Positions 23,685-31,705 of a DNA stretch of 32,472 nt are shown piece after piece. Position 1 is the stretch's first letter. The number at the start of each line of letters is the position of its first letter. Where the stretch lies: positions 1 through 32,472 of the forward strand of contig JAFAFP010000171.1 in NCBI GenBank assembly GCA_023423415.1, given 5' to 3'. The notes under the pieces were generated by a model. It searched no databases. It had not been told where the DNA came from and was given only the letters and a program-made list of their open reading frames with translations. The position numbers and the translations under genes were made by a program. The stretch is from Pseudomonadota bacterium. Lineage in GTDB: Bacteria; Pseudomonadota; Alphaproteobacteria; Rhizobiales; Xanthobacteraceae.

Positions 23685-24361
23685 GCGAGCGTGAACTGAC
23701 TGCCCGGCGGGAGGCGCTCCGATTTGTGCCGGCGCGGACCGCACTGGTCATCAATGACATGCAGAATGCGTTCTGCTCTCCAGGCGGCTACCTTGAACGG
23801 ATTGGTTTCAGCGTCGCCGACGCGCCGGCTGTGATCAACCAAGTCCGTTTGCTGTGCGATGCAGCGCGTGCCGCTGGCGTGACCGTCGTGCATCTGCAGA
23901 ACGGGTTTTCTCCCGATCAGCATGAAGCGCCACCCGGAGCACCGATCTTTCACAAGTCGAATGCACTTCGCTACATGCGAGGCCATCCGGAGATGACGGG
24001 CAAGATCCTGACGCACGGGACGTGGGATTACGATTTCGTCGATGAATTGCGGCCGCAGCCGGGAGACCTTGTCGTCTCCAAATCGCGCGACAGCGGCTTT
24101 GCAGGGACTTCGCTCGACGCTGATTTGCGCGGGCGCAATATCCGTACGCTGCTGGTCTGCGGCATCGCCTGCAATGTCGGCGTGGAATCGACGATCCGCG
24201 CGGCTTATCACCTCGATTATTTTGCGGTGCTGGTGAGCGACGCCACGTTGCCCGCGGGGCCGGCCTTCATTCGTGACGCGACCGAGCACAATGTCGTGAC
24301 TTTCTTTGGCTGGGTCGCCGATACGTCGGCCGTCATCTCCGCCTTGCGCACGACCGTCTAG
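23681..24361 (+). CDS. Isochorismatase-family cysteine hydrolase (RutB-like)
   Basis: The 226-residue product has the family triad Asp26 (INDMQNAF), Lys134 (VVSKSRDSGF) and Cys164 (GIACNVGVEST). The stretch around the Cys and the following YHLDYFAVLVSDA are closest to RutB, the ureidoacrylate amidohydrolase of pyrimidine degradation, but no other rut gene is here. It hydrolyses an amide bond of a small molecule in the cytoplasm. The frame is open back to 23558 inside the reductase gene. The GTG at 23681 overlapping the reductase stop as GTGA gives the right family length and indicates coupling, though no strong ribosome site is visible. Its stop shares the CTAG with the convergent SGNH hydrolase gene. 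Confidence 0.88.
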   Translation: MSERELTARREALRFVPARTALVINDMQNAFCSPGGYLERIGFSVADAPAVINQVRLLCDAARAAGVTVVHLQNGFSPDQHEAPPGAPIFHKSNALRYMRGHPEMTGKILTHGTWDYDFVDELRPQPGDLVVSKSRDSGFAGTSLDADLRGRNIRTLLVCGIACNVGVESTIRAAYHLDYFAVLVSDATLPAGPAFIRDATEHNVVTFFGWVADTSAVISALRTTV

Positions 24362-26364
24362 CGCGTCGCTGTCGGCGGCGGCATCGTCAGCGGTGCGAGC
24401 GGTTCGGTCCGTATCTGGTTGGGCGCCGGCAAATCGAGCAGCGCGCGCAGCACCGGCAAAGCGGCATCCGCCATCGCCGCATGACCCTCCGCGGTCGGAT
24501 GGACCGCGCCGCCATAGACTGCGCTGGTCGCACCCCACGTCGCATCATGCAGGTCGCTCGGCTGCAAATTTGGCGAAGTGCCCTCCGGGAAGGTCATCGC
24601 GGTGAAATAGCTGTCATTGGCGGTGCGGATCCAGCGGGCGCGCGACGCGTAGGGGCGGAAGTCCCGCGCGCGCAGACTGCACCGCATCGGATCGTTGGCC
24701 GCGACGGCCGGATTGCTGTTGAAGCTGTCGCCATTCTCAAGAAAGCACTCGCGGTCGAATACGGGGTCGCTCGCCGCCCGTGCGCAGAAGCCGTGATTGG
24801 CGAAGGCGGCAGTATGCGTATCGACGAAGGTCATGCGATCGTTGACCGGATCGCGGCAGGTGCCAGGCGTGTCGCAGGTCGCCAGCGCCCGCAGCACCGG
24901 CAGAAAGCGCTCTTCAACGAAATCGGAAACGCCGCGCAACCGATTTGCATCGACGTTGAATGCCGGGTGCACGTCGAATCCGCCTCGACCGCCTGTGCAA
25001 ACCTGTCCACCATTCACCATCGCAGGATTGCCATAGGTCACATAGACGACGCGCTGCAGGTTGTTGCCGAGAAATGGCTTCAACGCAGCGCGCACACGCC
25101 CGAAATCACGCGGCAGCTCACTGCTCAGAATTCTCTCGGACTCGGAAACGTCGGCAATCAGGCCGCCTTTCTCGAACAGGCTGCGTTCGGTGGACGCGTC
25201 GGTGATGACATTGGCGACAAGTCCGGAGAACCAGATGTCGTTCGCGCCGATTGTCAGCAAGACGGCATCGAGCTTGCGGTTCTTGTCGGTCTTGCGGGCG
25301 AGGTCGAGCGCTTCCTTCAATCGTGTCATCTGCGCGACCGAGGACGTCGCGCAGCTTCCCGTCGGCGGGCACTCGCGCGCGCGCAGCGAACTGAAGAAGC
25401 CGTTTTCGATCGTTGACCCTGAGCAGGCGAGGGGGAGGAATGTCACCGCGACATGCGGGTTCTCGATGGCGAGTGCCAGCGCCGCGCGCACCTGATAGCC
25501 GTAGAGCGAGCGGTGGCAGGCCGCGCTCCACCATCGAGCATTGAACTTGGCCCAGTCCGTCGATGTGTTGCCGCTTCCGCTCGCGAGCGCCGGATCGCAG
25601 GCGCGGTTGCCTTTGAAGCCAAGACGACCTGGCCGGAAATACTCGCTGGTGCTACCTGCGAGAAATCGCCGGAAGCAAAAGCCTCCATCGTCCAATGCGA
25701 TCGGCCGGTCAGGATTGCCTTCACCCGCGGCGACGGAATCGCCCATACCGGCGATCAGGAAATCCTTTACGGCAATCTCGGCCGCGACGCGCTGGGCCGT
25801 GCCATCCGGCAGCCCGACGTCCACGGTTGCTATTGTCGTGCGACCGCGACGAACACGGATGCGAACTTCCTCGTCGCAGCGTGTCGTTGCTTGGCCGGGC
25901 TCTCCTTCGCCGTCATCGAAACTCCAGGCGCACATTGCATTGGGCGGGACAGCGCCCGCTGCCATCGCCGTAATCGGATAATCCGCCGCGCTGAGATAGC
26001 TTTCCTTCGCTCCGTCGCGCAGGCAGGTTTCGGGCACGCGCCCGGACTGCTCGATACAGAGATTGTCCACCATGTCGCGCGCCCAGCCGCGCCCGTCACT
26101 GGCGCGCGCCAGCCGCTGTTCGGCGGCCAAAATACCGTCGCCGCGATAGGCTGCAACGTGCCGACGGAAATCCGCCTCATTGCGAAACAGGCGAAAGCGA
26201 TTGCGGACCTCCCACTCGATCCGGATGGGGCCGGTGGTCGCATCGGGCGTCGCGTCGGACGACGGCAATTGAAGCGGCTGCTGCGCACTCAACTGAGCGT
26301 TGGCCGAAGGGCCGGTTGAAAAGACTGCCAGGGCGGCAAGAACCACGACAATTGAAGGGCGCAT
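24358..26364 (-). CDS. Secreted SGNH/GDSL-type hydrolase
   Basis: The 668-residue product has a signal peptide (RPSIVVVLAALAVFSTG, cleavage after ANA near residue 23) and so is periplasmic or exported. Residues about 45-195 form a beta-rich region (CAWSFDDGEGE) that may be a PKD-like domain. The SGNH domain follows with block I GDSVAAGEG (Ser210), Asn in TIGAND (373-376) and the C-terminal HPTAEGH (His622). About 20 residues before the end the chain becomes Pro-rich. Length is much greater than simple GDSL esterases (about 200-250), with long inserts and many Cys residues (probable disulphides). It would remove acyl or acetyl groups from lipids or polysaccharides. I chose the ATG at 26364 for its clean signal peptide; 26400 is possible. 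It follows a membrane protein gene by 65 bp, likely in one operon. Confidence 0.85.
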   Translation of the reverse strand: MRPSIVVVLAALAVFSTGPSANAQLSAQQPLQLPSSDATPDATTGPIRIEWEVRNRFRLFRNEADFRRHVAAYRGDGILAAEQRLARASDGRGWARDMVDNLCIEQSGRVPETCLRDGAKESYLSAADYPITAMAAGAVPPNAMCAWSFDDGEGEPGQATTRCDEEVRIRVRRGRTTIATVDVGLPDGTAQRVAAEIAVKDFLIAGMGDSVAAGEGNPDRPIALDDGGFCFRRFLAGSTSEYFRPGRLGFKGNRACDPALASGSGNTSTDWAKFNARWWSAACHRSLYGYQVRAALALAIENPHVAVTFLPLACSGSTIENGFFSSLRARECPPTGSCATSSVAQMTRLKEALDLARKTDKNRKLDAVLLTIGANDIWFSGLVANVITDASTERSLFEKGGLIADVSESERILSSELPRDFGRVRAALKPFLGNNLQRVVYVTYGNPAMVNGGQVCTGGRGGFDVHPAFNVDANRLRGVSDFVEERFLPVLRALATCDTPGTCRDPVNDRMTFVDTHTAAFANHGFCARAASDPVFDRECFLENGDSFNSNPAVAANDPMRCSLRARDFRPYASRARWIRTANDSYFTAMTFPEGTSPNLQPSDLHDATWGATSAVYGGAVHPTAEGHAAMADAALPVLRALLDLPAPNQIRTEPLAPLTMPPPTATR

Positions 26365-26429
26365 CGGGAACCGTAATGTTCGGATGCGATGGATTAGCAT
26401 GAAGCTTTGGGCGGAAATATGGGGTTCCG

Positions 26430-27455
26430 CTATGTCCGTTGACGCACCCTTTCGGGGCAGGGCCGCGCGCTGACCGGCGGGATGCGCGGGCGGTTCCACG
26501 CGATCAGTGTTTCCCGGCAGATCATGATGGTCAGCGCCAGCGAAAACGGCGCGATGAAGTAGATCACGCGGAAGATCAGCAGCGTCGCCAGCAATTCCTC
26601 TTTCGGATATTGCGTGAGCGCAATCAGAATGGCGGCGTCGAAAACGCCGAGGCCGCCCGGCGTGTGGCTGAGAAAGCCGAGCAACGTGGCGAGCACGAAA
26701 ATCACCACGAACGGGAGCAGCTCTATCGGCGGGTGTGCCGGCAACAGCACATACATCCCAAGGGCTGTCAGTCCGAGATCGAATACGCCGATCAGGATCT
26801 GCACAAATGTCAGCCGCGCATTGGGAAGCACGACGGACACGCCCTTGACGCCGATCTCGCGTTTACCGCCAAGGAGCCACAGCAAGTATCCACAGATCAC
26901 CAGCAGGCCGCCGATGCCGATGGCACGGTTGATCCAGGCCGGCAAATGGTCGATGGCGCTTGCGGCCTCCGGCGCGATCGCCATGCCAAGGCCGAGCACG
27001 AAGGCGTTGCCAAGCCAGAAGGTCAGGCCCGTCACGAACGCGATCTTCGCGACATCGAGCAGGCTCAAACCCCAGGCCGAATAAATGCGGAAACGGATGG
27101 CGCCGCCGGTAAAGACCGTGGCGCCGAGGTTGTGTCCGATCGAAAAACTGGTGAAGGCGCCCATTGCGGCAATCCGGTAGGGCACGTGCTTGGCGCCGAT
27201 CGTCCGCAGCGAAAAGAAATCGTAGAAGGTGAGGGTAAAATAAGCTGCGGCCACGAAGGCGGCGGAGGTTGCAATGGTCGATACGGGTACCGCGGAGATT
27301 GCAGTCAGCACGCGATCCGGCTGGACGTCGCGCAGCATTCGATAAAGGGCAAAACCCGCCAGAGACAGAACGGCGACGCTCGCCAAAAAGCCGATCTTGT
27401 TCCAGCCGATCCTTTCATGAACCGTGCTGACGAAAATAGTCCAAAGCTTTCGCAT
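26430..27455 (-). CDS. LPG-synthase-TM/UPF0104-family membrane protein
   Basis: The 341-residue product has about eight membrane segments (for example FLASVAVLSLAGFALY, ATSAAFVAAAYFTLTF, IGIGGLLVICGYLLWLLGG, LPFVVIFVLATLLGFL). It also carries conserved loops of the lysylphosphatidylglycerol synthase TM family (GHNLGATVFTGGAIRFRIYS, and SHTPGGLGVFDAAIL). This is the flippase-like half of MprF; the aminoacyl-transferase half is absent, so lipid flipping or an unknown transport role is more likely than LPG synthesis. It lies upstream of the secreted SGNH hydrolase on the same strand and divergent from a GT4 glycosyltransferase, consistent with handling of a lipid-linked or envelope substrate. 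The ATG at 27455 is the first in frame; a later start is possible. Confidence 0.88.
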   Translation of the reverse strand: MRKLWTIFVSTVHERIGWNKIGFLASVAVLSLAGFALYRMLRDVQPDRVLTAISAVPVSTIATSAAFVAAAYFTLTFYDFFSLRTIGAKHVPYRIAAMGAFTSFSIGHNLGATVFTGGAIRFRIYSAWGLSLLDVAKIAFVTGLTFWLGNAFVLGLGMAIAPEAASAIDHLPAWINRAIGIGGLLVICGYLLWLLGGKREIGVKGVSVVLPNARLTFVQILIGVFDLGLTALGMYVLLPAHPPIELLPFVVIFVLATLLGFLSHTPGGLGVFDAAILIALTQYPKEELLATLLIFRVIYFIAPFSLALTIMICRETLIAWNRPRIPPVSARPCPERVRQRT

Positions 27456-27704
27456 TCAGGGGCAGGGTCCGGCGTGGTCTCACATCATGGTCGACGCCAG
27501 AGCACGGCCGGCGTTCGATTCGCCGATGCACCATCCGACGCAATCGCAACAGTTTTCTAACAGCCCAGTTTCGGCCATATCGTGGCAGCGTCGCAAAACT
27601 GAGACATGCGCTGTGCATCGTACAGGCATGCGAATCGATCAGCGACATAACGGCGCTCCCCGGCAAGTGGCACGCCATCGCGCCCGCGGCAAGTCTCAGG
27701 AACA

Positions 27705-28781
27705 ATGATGCGTGTTCTTGTCGCCACGGATGCCTGGCACCCGCAGGTCAATGGTGTGGTGCGGACGTTACAGACGCTTGCATCGACCGCCCCCCGTTTC
27801 GGCGCTGAAATCGAATTCCTCACCCATCAAGGGCTTCGCACCTTTCCGCTGCCGACCTATCCGGCGATCCGTTGTGCGATCACGGCGCCTGGCACTATCG
27901 CGAGGAAGATCGAGGCAATCAAACCCGATGCCATCCATATCGCGACCGAAGGCACGATCGGCCATGCAGTGCGGCGTTATTGCATCGGCCGTCGCATCGC
28001 CTTCACCACCAGTTTTCATACACGGCTGCCGGATTATGTGACGGCGCGCGTGCCGATTCCGGAAAGCTGGGTGTGGCGTTGGCTCAGGCGGTTTCATGGC
28101 CGCGCCGAACGCGTGATGGTGTCTACTCAGTCGCTGATTTCGGAACTGTCGGACCGTGGCTTCCGCAATCCCGTGTTGTGGCCGCGCGGTGTCGATGGTG
28201 AACTATTCGCGCCGCGCAGGGCTGCTCCTCTCGATCTGTCGCGCCCGATCTTCCTCACAGTCGGCCGGGTTGCGGTGGAGAAAAACATCGAGGCATTCCT
28301 GTCGCTCGATTTGCCGGGCACCAAGGTCGTGGTCGGTGATGGGCCCATGAAGCCGGAATTGATGCAGCGTTTTCCCCAGGCGGTGTTCGTTGGCGAGAAA
28401 CATCGGGATGAGTTGGCTGCGATCTATGCCGCGGCCGATGTGTTCGTATTTCCGAGCCGCACCGACACATACGGTCTTGTTATGCTGGAGGCCTTGTCGT
28501 GCGGCGTGCCGGTCGCTGCGTTCCCGGTGGCGGGACCAAACGATGTGATCGGCAATGCGTCCGTCGGTGTGCTGAGCGAGGATCTTCGCGAGGCGTGTCT
28601 GCGTGCGCTCACGATCGACCGCAAGGCCTGCCGTAATTTCGCTGAGCAAATGACCTGGGAGCGGTGCGCGAAAATGTTCCTGGATAACCTCGCCATCCTG
28701 CGCCGGACCGCGGAGGCGGGACGGGAAACTGATGCTGTTCCCCGTCCCGTTTCGCGCGTCGCGTGGCCGTCAGGCCGCTGA
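27705..28781 (+). CDS. GT4-family glycosyltransferase
   Basis: The 358-residue GT-B enzyme begins with the N-terminal ATDAWHPQVNGVVRTL loop seen in alpha-mannosyl and sulfoquinovosyl-type transferases. It has the central FTTSFHTRLPDY, the linker RGVDGELFAP, the C-terminal sugar-nucleotide domain opening TVGRVAVEKN, and SRTDTYGLVMLEALSCG. There the first Glu of the usual EX7E motif is Asp, as is normal for the TDTFG subgroup. It would add a sugar to a lipid or glycan at the inner membrane. The ATG at 27705 has a weak CAGGA-like site; the next codon is also ATG. The C-terminal tail overlaps the convergent dehydrogenase gene by 12 bp, and a GC-rich hairpin lies inside its final codons. Confidence 0.9.
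   Translation: MMRVLVATDAWHPQVNGVVRTLQTLASTAPRFGAEIEFLTHQGLRTFPLPTYPAIRCAITAPGTIARKIEAIKPDAIHIATEGTIGHAVRRYCIGRRIAFTTSFHTRLPDYVTARVPIPESWVWRWLRRFHGRAERVMVSTQSLISELSDRGFRNPVLWPRGVDGELFAPRRAAPLDLSRPIFLTVGRVAVEKNIEAFLSLDLPGTKVVVGDGPMKPELMQRFPQAVFVGEKHRDELAAIYAAADVFVFPSRTDTYGLVMLEALSCGVPVAAFPVAGPNDVIGNASVGVLSEDLREACLRALTIDRKACRNFAEQMTWERCAKMFLDNLAILRRTAEAGRETDAVPRPVSRVAWPSGR
28717..28752 (+). terminator. Terminator-like hairpin inside the glycosyltransferase 3' end
   Basis: Arms cgggacggg (28717-28725) and cccgtcccg (28741-28749) surround a 15-nt loop and are followed by TTT. It lies 29 bp before the glycosyltransferase stop and just beyond the stop of the convergent dehydrogenase gene, so it may end one or both transcripts although it is coding. 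Confidence 0.45.
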
Positions 28782-30977
28782 GCCTAACGCCGCTTTCACC
28801 TTTGCCGGCGTGAACGGCACGGACCGCATGCGTACGCCGGTCGCATCGAAGATCGCATTGGCGACCGCGGAGGGAACAACGGCAGCAGCGGGCTCACCTG
28901 CGCCCCATGGCCGCTCGTTGGGACGATCGATCAGGTCGTAGTGGAGCTCCGGCACGTCGGGGAATTTGATGATCGGATAACTCGCCCAGTCGAGCGTCGT
29001 GACCATCGACCGGTCCCATTTCACTTCCTCCATCAGCGTGCGGCTCAGCGTTTGGATAACGTTGCCGTCGAGCTGCAGCTTGACGCCCTCCGGATTGATC
29101 ATCTGGCCGCAGTCGTGAACGAGGTAGAAGCGCGGCACCGTGACCTTGCCGGTGGTGCGATCCACTTCGACATCGGCGACGGCGCCGACATAGGTGCGGA
29201 CCAGTTCGTACTTCACGTACGACATGCCGCGGCCCTTCATGATATTGCCCGACGCGACCTGTTGTGCGGCGGGACGCGCTTCCCATTTCGACAGCGCCAC
29301 CAGACGGTCGAGTAACTCGAGGCCGCGCTTGTCGTCGAGATACTTCCGTCGAAAGGCGATCGGATCGGCCTTCGCCTCCGCCGCGAGCTCGTCCATGAAG
29401 CTCTCATTGGCGTAGGTGTTCTGCATGCGCCCCGGCGTTCTGATCCAGGATGGCCGGAACACCGTGTTTTCAAGCCGTCGGCACACCGTGCGGACATTGG
29501 TGAATTTGTAGGGGATCGCCGAGTTCTGGAAGATATTGCCGGGCGCAATGTCGTCCTTCTGCGGCATTCCGGCGAGAACGGCGCCGGTGAGCGGCACGAG
29601 GAAACTGCCGGCCGTCTGTTGTGGAATGAAGAAGTCCGATTCCCAGGCGGCAACATTGCCCGAGGAGTCCATCGCCGCCCTGATATCCACCAAGGTCGGT
29701 GGTCCCATCGGCTCCCAGCCATTTTCGTCGGCGCGCGACCATTGCACGCGAACGGGCTTGCCGACCGCCTTCGCGAGGATGGCAGCATCGCCGGCCGCGT
29801 CTTCGTGGCCGTTACGGCCATAGCACCCCGATCCCTCCAGATAGATGCAGCGAACGTCATCGGGTGACATGCCGAGCATCTGAGCGAGTTGTTTGCGCAG
29901 GGTGTGTGTCGCCTGCGACGCGGTCCAGGATGTCAGCTTGCCATTCTTGAAGTCGGCGATGGCGCACGACGGACCGATCGATCCATGCAGGTTCACAGCA
30001 AACTCGTAAGTTGCCGAAACCTTTTTGCCGTCACCCGCGAGCGCGTCTGTCGTATTGCCGGTGTTGCTGGTCACCTGATCCTGCACCACCTTCGTGCCGC
30101 GGACATGTTCCCACAACTTCGTCTGATCGGGCAGGGTGGCGGCCTTTGACCACTGCGCCTTGAGCTGTTGCGCAGCCCGGATTGCGTTCCACTCGCTGTT
30201 TGCGACAACCGCAAGGAAGTTCTTGTCGCGCACGACACGAACGCCGGGGATGCCCTTCACCGAGCTTTCGTCGACGCTTTCCAGCGTCGCGCCGTAGGCG
30301 GGCGGACGGACGACGCGGCCATGCATCATGCCCGGCACGCGGAAGTCCTGCATATAGGTGAACTTGCCCGTGATCTTGTCCGGGATATCGACGCGGGCGA
30401 TCGACTTGCCGACGAGCTTGTAGTCTTTCGGATTCTTCGCCGTCGCTTTCTCATCCACCTTCAGGTTGAAGGTTTTGCCGCCGATCAGTTGCGCGTAAGT
30501 GATCTTCTTGCCGCCGCCGGATATGGTGCCGTCGGCAATGGTGAGGTCTTCCTTTTTAACATTGAGTTTTTTGGCAGCCTCATCGAGCAGCGCATGACGC
30601 GCGGTCGCGGACGCGTTGCGGATCTGAATGCCGGCTGACTGAACCGTCAGGCTGCCCCATGTCGTTCCTTGATCCGGCGTAAGGGCCGTGTCGCCGGTGA
30701 CAAGCGAAACGCCGTTGAACGGCACGTCGAGTTCTTCGGCGCACATCTGCGCCAGAGCCGTACGGATACCGGTGCCGAGGTCGACCTTGCCGGTGTAGAG
30801 TGTGACCTTGCCCGCCTTGTCGATGGCGAGGAAAGAGTCCACGTCTGTCAGGGTTACGGGCTTTGCGGGTGCAGCGCCTTGCGCAAGTGCTTCCGAAGCC
30901 TTGCCCACGAGACTGAAACTTACAACGAGCGCACCGGTGCTCTTGAGGATGTTGCGGCGTGAAATCTGGATGTTCAT
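28770..30977 (-). CDS. Molybdopterin-binding subunit, isoquinoline 1-oxidoreductase beta-like
   Basis: This 735-residue large subunit belongs to the xanthine dehydrogenase/IorB family. A Tat-type signal (SRRNILKSTG with a hydrophobic stretch and ALA near residue 32) marks it for export with its cofactor. The family pattern includes GKVDLGTGIRTAL, GSGCYGRNGHEDAAGDAA, RTPGRMQNTYANESFMDELA and WGAGEP, whose Glu695 should be the active-site base. Such enzymes hydroxylate N-heterocycles or oxidise aldehydes at a Mo centre and pass electrons to the [2Fe-2S] subunit. The ATG at 30977 has GGGAGG 7 nt upstream; a GTG at 30992 would overlap the small-subunit stop region. It follows the small-subunit gene by 11 bp. 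No FAD subunit or cytochrome subunit is next to it. Confidence 0.92.
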   Translation of the reverse strand: MNIQISRRNILKSTGALVVSFSLVGKASEALAQGAAPAKPVTLTDVDSFLAIDKAGKVTLYTGKVDLGTGIRTALAQMCAEELDVPFNGVSLVTGDTALTPDQGTTWGSLTVQSAGIQIRNASATARHALLDEAAKKLNVKKEDLTIADGTISGGGKKITYAQLIGGKTFNLKVDEKATAKNPKDYKLVGKSIARVDIPDKITGKFTYMQDFRVPGMMHGRVVRPPAYGATLESVDESSVKGIPGVRVVRDKNFLAVVANSEWNAIRAAQQLKAQWSKAATLPDQTKLWEHVRGTKVVQDQVTSNTGNTTDALAGDGKKVSATYEFAVNLHGSIGPSCAIADFKNGKLTSWTASQATHTLRKQLAQMLGMSPDDVRCIYLEGSGCYGRNGHEDAAGDAAILAKAVGKPVRVQWSRADENGWEPMGPPTLVDIRAAMDSSGNVAAWESDFFIPQQTAGSFLVPLTGAVLAGMPQKDDIAPGNIFQNSAIPYKFTNVRTVCRRLENTVFRPSWIRTPGRMQNTYANESFMDELAAEAKADPIAFRRKYLDDKRGLELLDRLVALSKWEARPAAQQVASGNIMKGRGMSYVKYELVRTYVGAVADVEVDRTTGKVTVPRFYLVHDCGQMINPEGVKLQLDGNVIQTLSRTLMEEVKWDRSMVTTLDWASYPIIKFPDVPELHYDLIDRPNERPWGAGEPAAAVVPSAVANAIFDATGVRMRSVPFTPAKVKAALGSAA

Positions 30978-30988
30978 GTCTGCCTCCC

Positions 30989-31456
30989 TCACGCGTAGCT
31001 CGAGGCGCGCTTGACGGCCTTGACGATGCGGTCATGCGTGCCGCACCGGCAAAGGTTGTTCGCCAGGGCTTGCTTGATCTGTGCGTCTGTCGGCTTCTTG
31101 TTGGTGGCAAGGAAGGCCGCGGACTCCATGATCATGCCGTTAATGCAGTAGCCGCATTGCGCAGCTTGCTCTTCGATAAAGGCGCGCTGCACCGGATGCA
31201 GCTTGTTGCCGGAGCTTAAACCTTCCAGCGTCACCACCTTCTGCTTGTCGGTGATGGACGAAACCGGTGTCACGCAGGATCGCACCGCCTTGCCATCCAC
31301 GTGGACGGTACAGGAGCCACATTGCGCCAGCCCGCAGCCGAAACGCGGACCGTGCAGAGCCAGATTGTCACGGAGAGCATAGAGCAGGGGCATGTCGGGA
31401 TCGTCGATATCGATCGTGACCCGCTTGCCGTTGACGGTGAGTTGCTTCTTGGCCAT
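30989..31456 (-). CDS. [2Fe-2S] subunit, isoquinoline 1-oxidoreductase alpha-like
   Basis: The 155-residue product has two [2Fe-2S] domains: plant-type ligands Cys41, Cys46, Cys49 and Cys61, then the helical-domain ligands Cys101, Cys104, Cys136 and Cys138 (CGYC and LCRCGTHDRI). It has the normal length and motif order for the small subunit of xanthine-dehydrogenase-family enzymes of the IorA type. It lacks its own export signal and probably crosses the membrane together with the Tat-signal-bearing large subunit. It is the first gene of the pair, with GGGAGGT before its ATG at 31456. An imperfect palindrome at 31546-31570 upstream may be its operator. Confidence 0.93.
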   Translation of the reverse strand: MAKKQLTVNGKRVTIDIDDPDMPLLYALRDNLALHGPRFGCGLAQCGSCTVHVDGKAVRSCVTPVSSITDKQKVVTLEGLSSGNKLHPVQRAFIEEQAAQCGYCINGMIMESAAFLATNKKPTDAQIKQALANNLCRCGTHDRIVKAVKRASSYA

Positions 31457-31545
31457 CGCGAAACCTCCCGGTTCATCACCCGGCGGCCTCGGCCTGACGG
31501 CCGTGCCGCCTTATCGAATGTTGGACAGGCCCATGGTGCTATGGT

Positions 31546-31570
31546 CTATCCTGGAGCCATTCCAGGGTAG
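31546..31570. promoter_or_regulatory. Imperfect palindrome upstream of the Mo-hydroxylase operon
   Basis: Arms ctatcctgga (31546-31555) and tccagggtag (31561-31570) match at 9 of 10 positions, the exception being a G-T pair, around a 5-bp centre. It lies 90-114 bp before the small-subunit start and 136 bp before the divergent VWA gene. Size suits a dimeric regulator; no regulator gene is adjacent. The rest of the 249-bp gap shows nothing clear. Confidence 0.35.
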
Positions 31571-31705
31571 CTTACGCCGATTTGTTCCGCCGCCAAGGCT
31601 GATTGCATGATCGCCGCGAAGCGCTGGCTTGACGCAAGCGGGGATCGGGCCTTTTCTGCGTTGCGATGCAGCGGAGACGGCCACAGAGGCGCCAAAGAGA
31701 ATTAA

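Noticed and set aside
26365..26499. Longer start for the SGNH hydrolase gene
   Set aside because: It would overlap the upstream membrane protein gene and bury the signal peptide.
27424..27708. 94-codon open frame in the gap before the GT4 gene
   Set aside because: Starts inside the divergent membrane-protein gene, has no ribosome site and shows no recognisable pattern.
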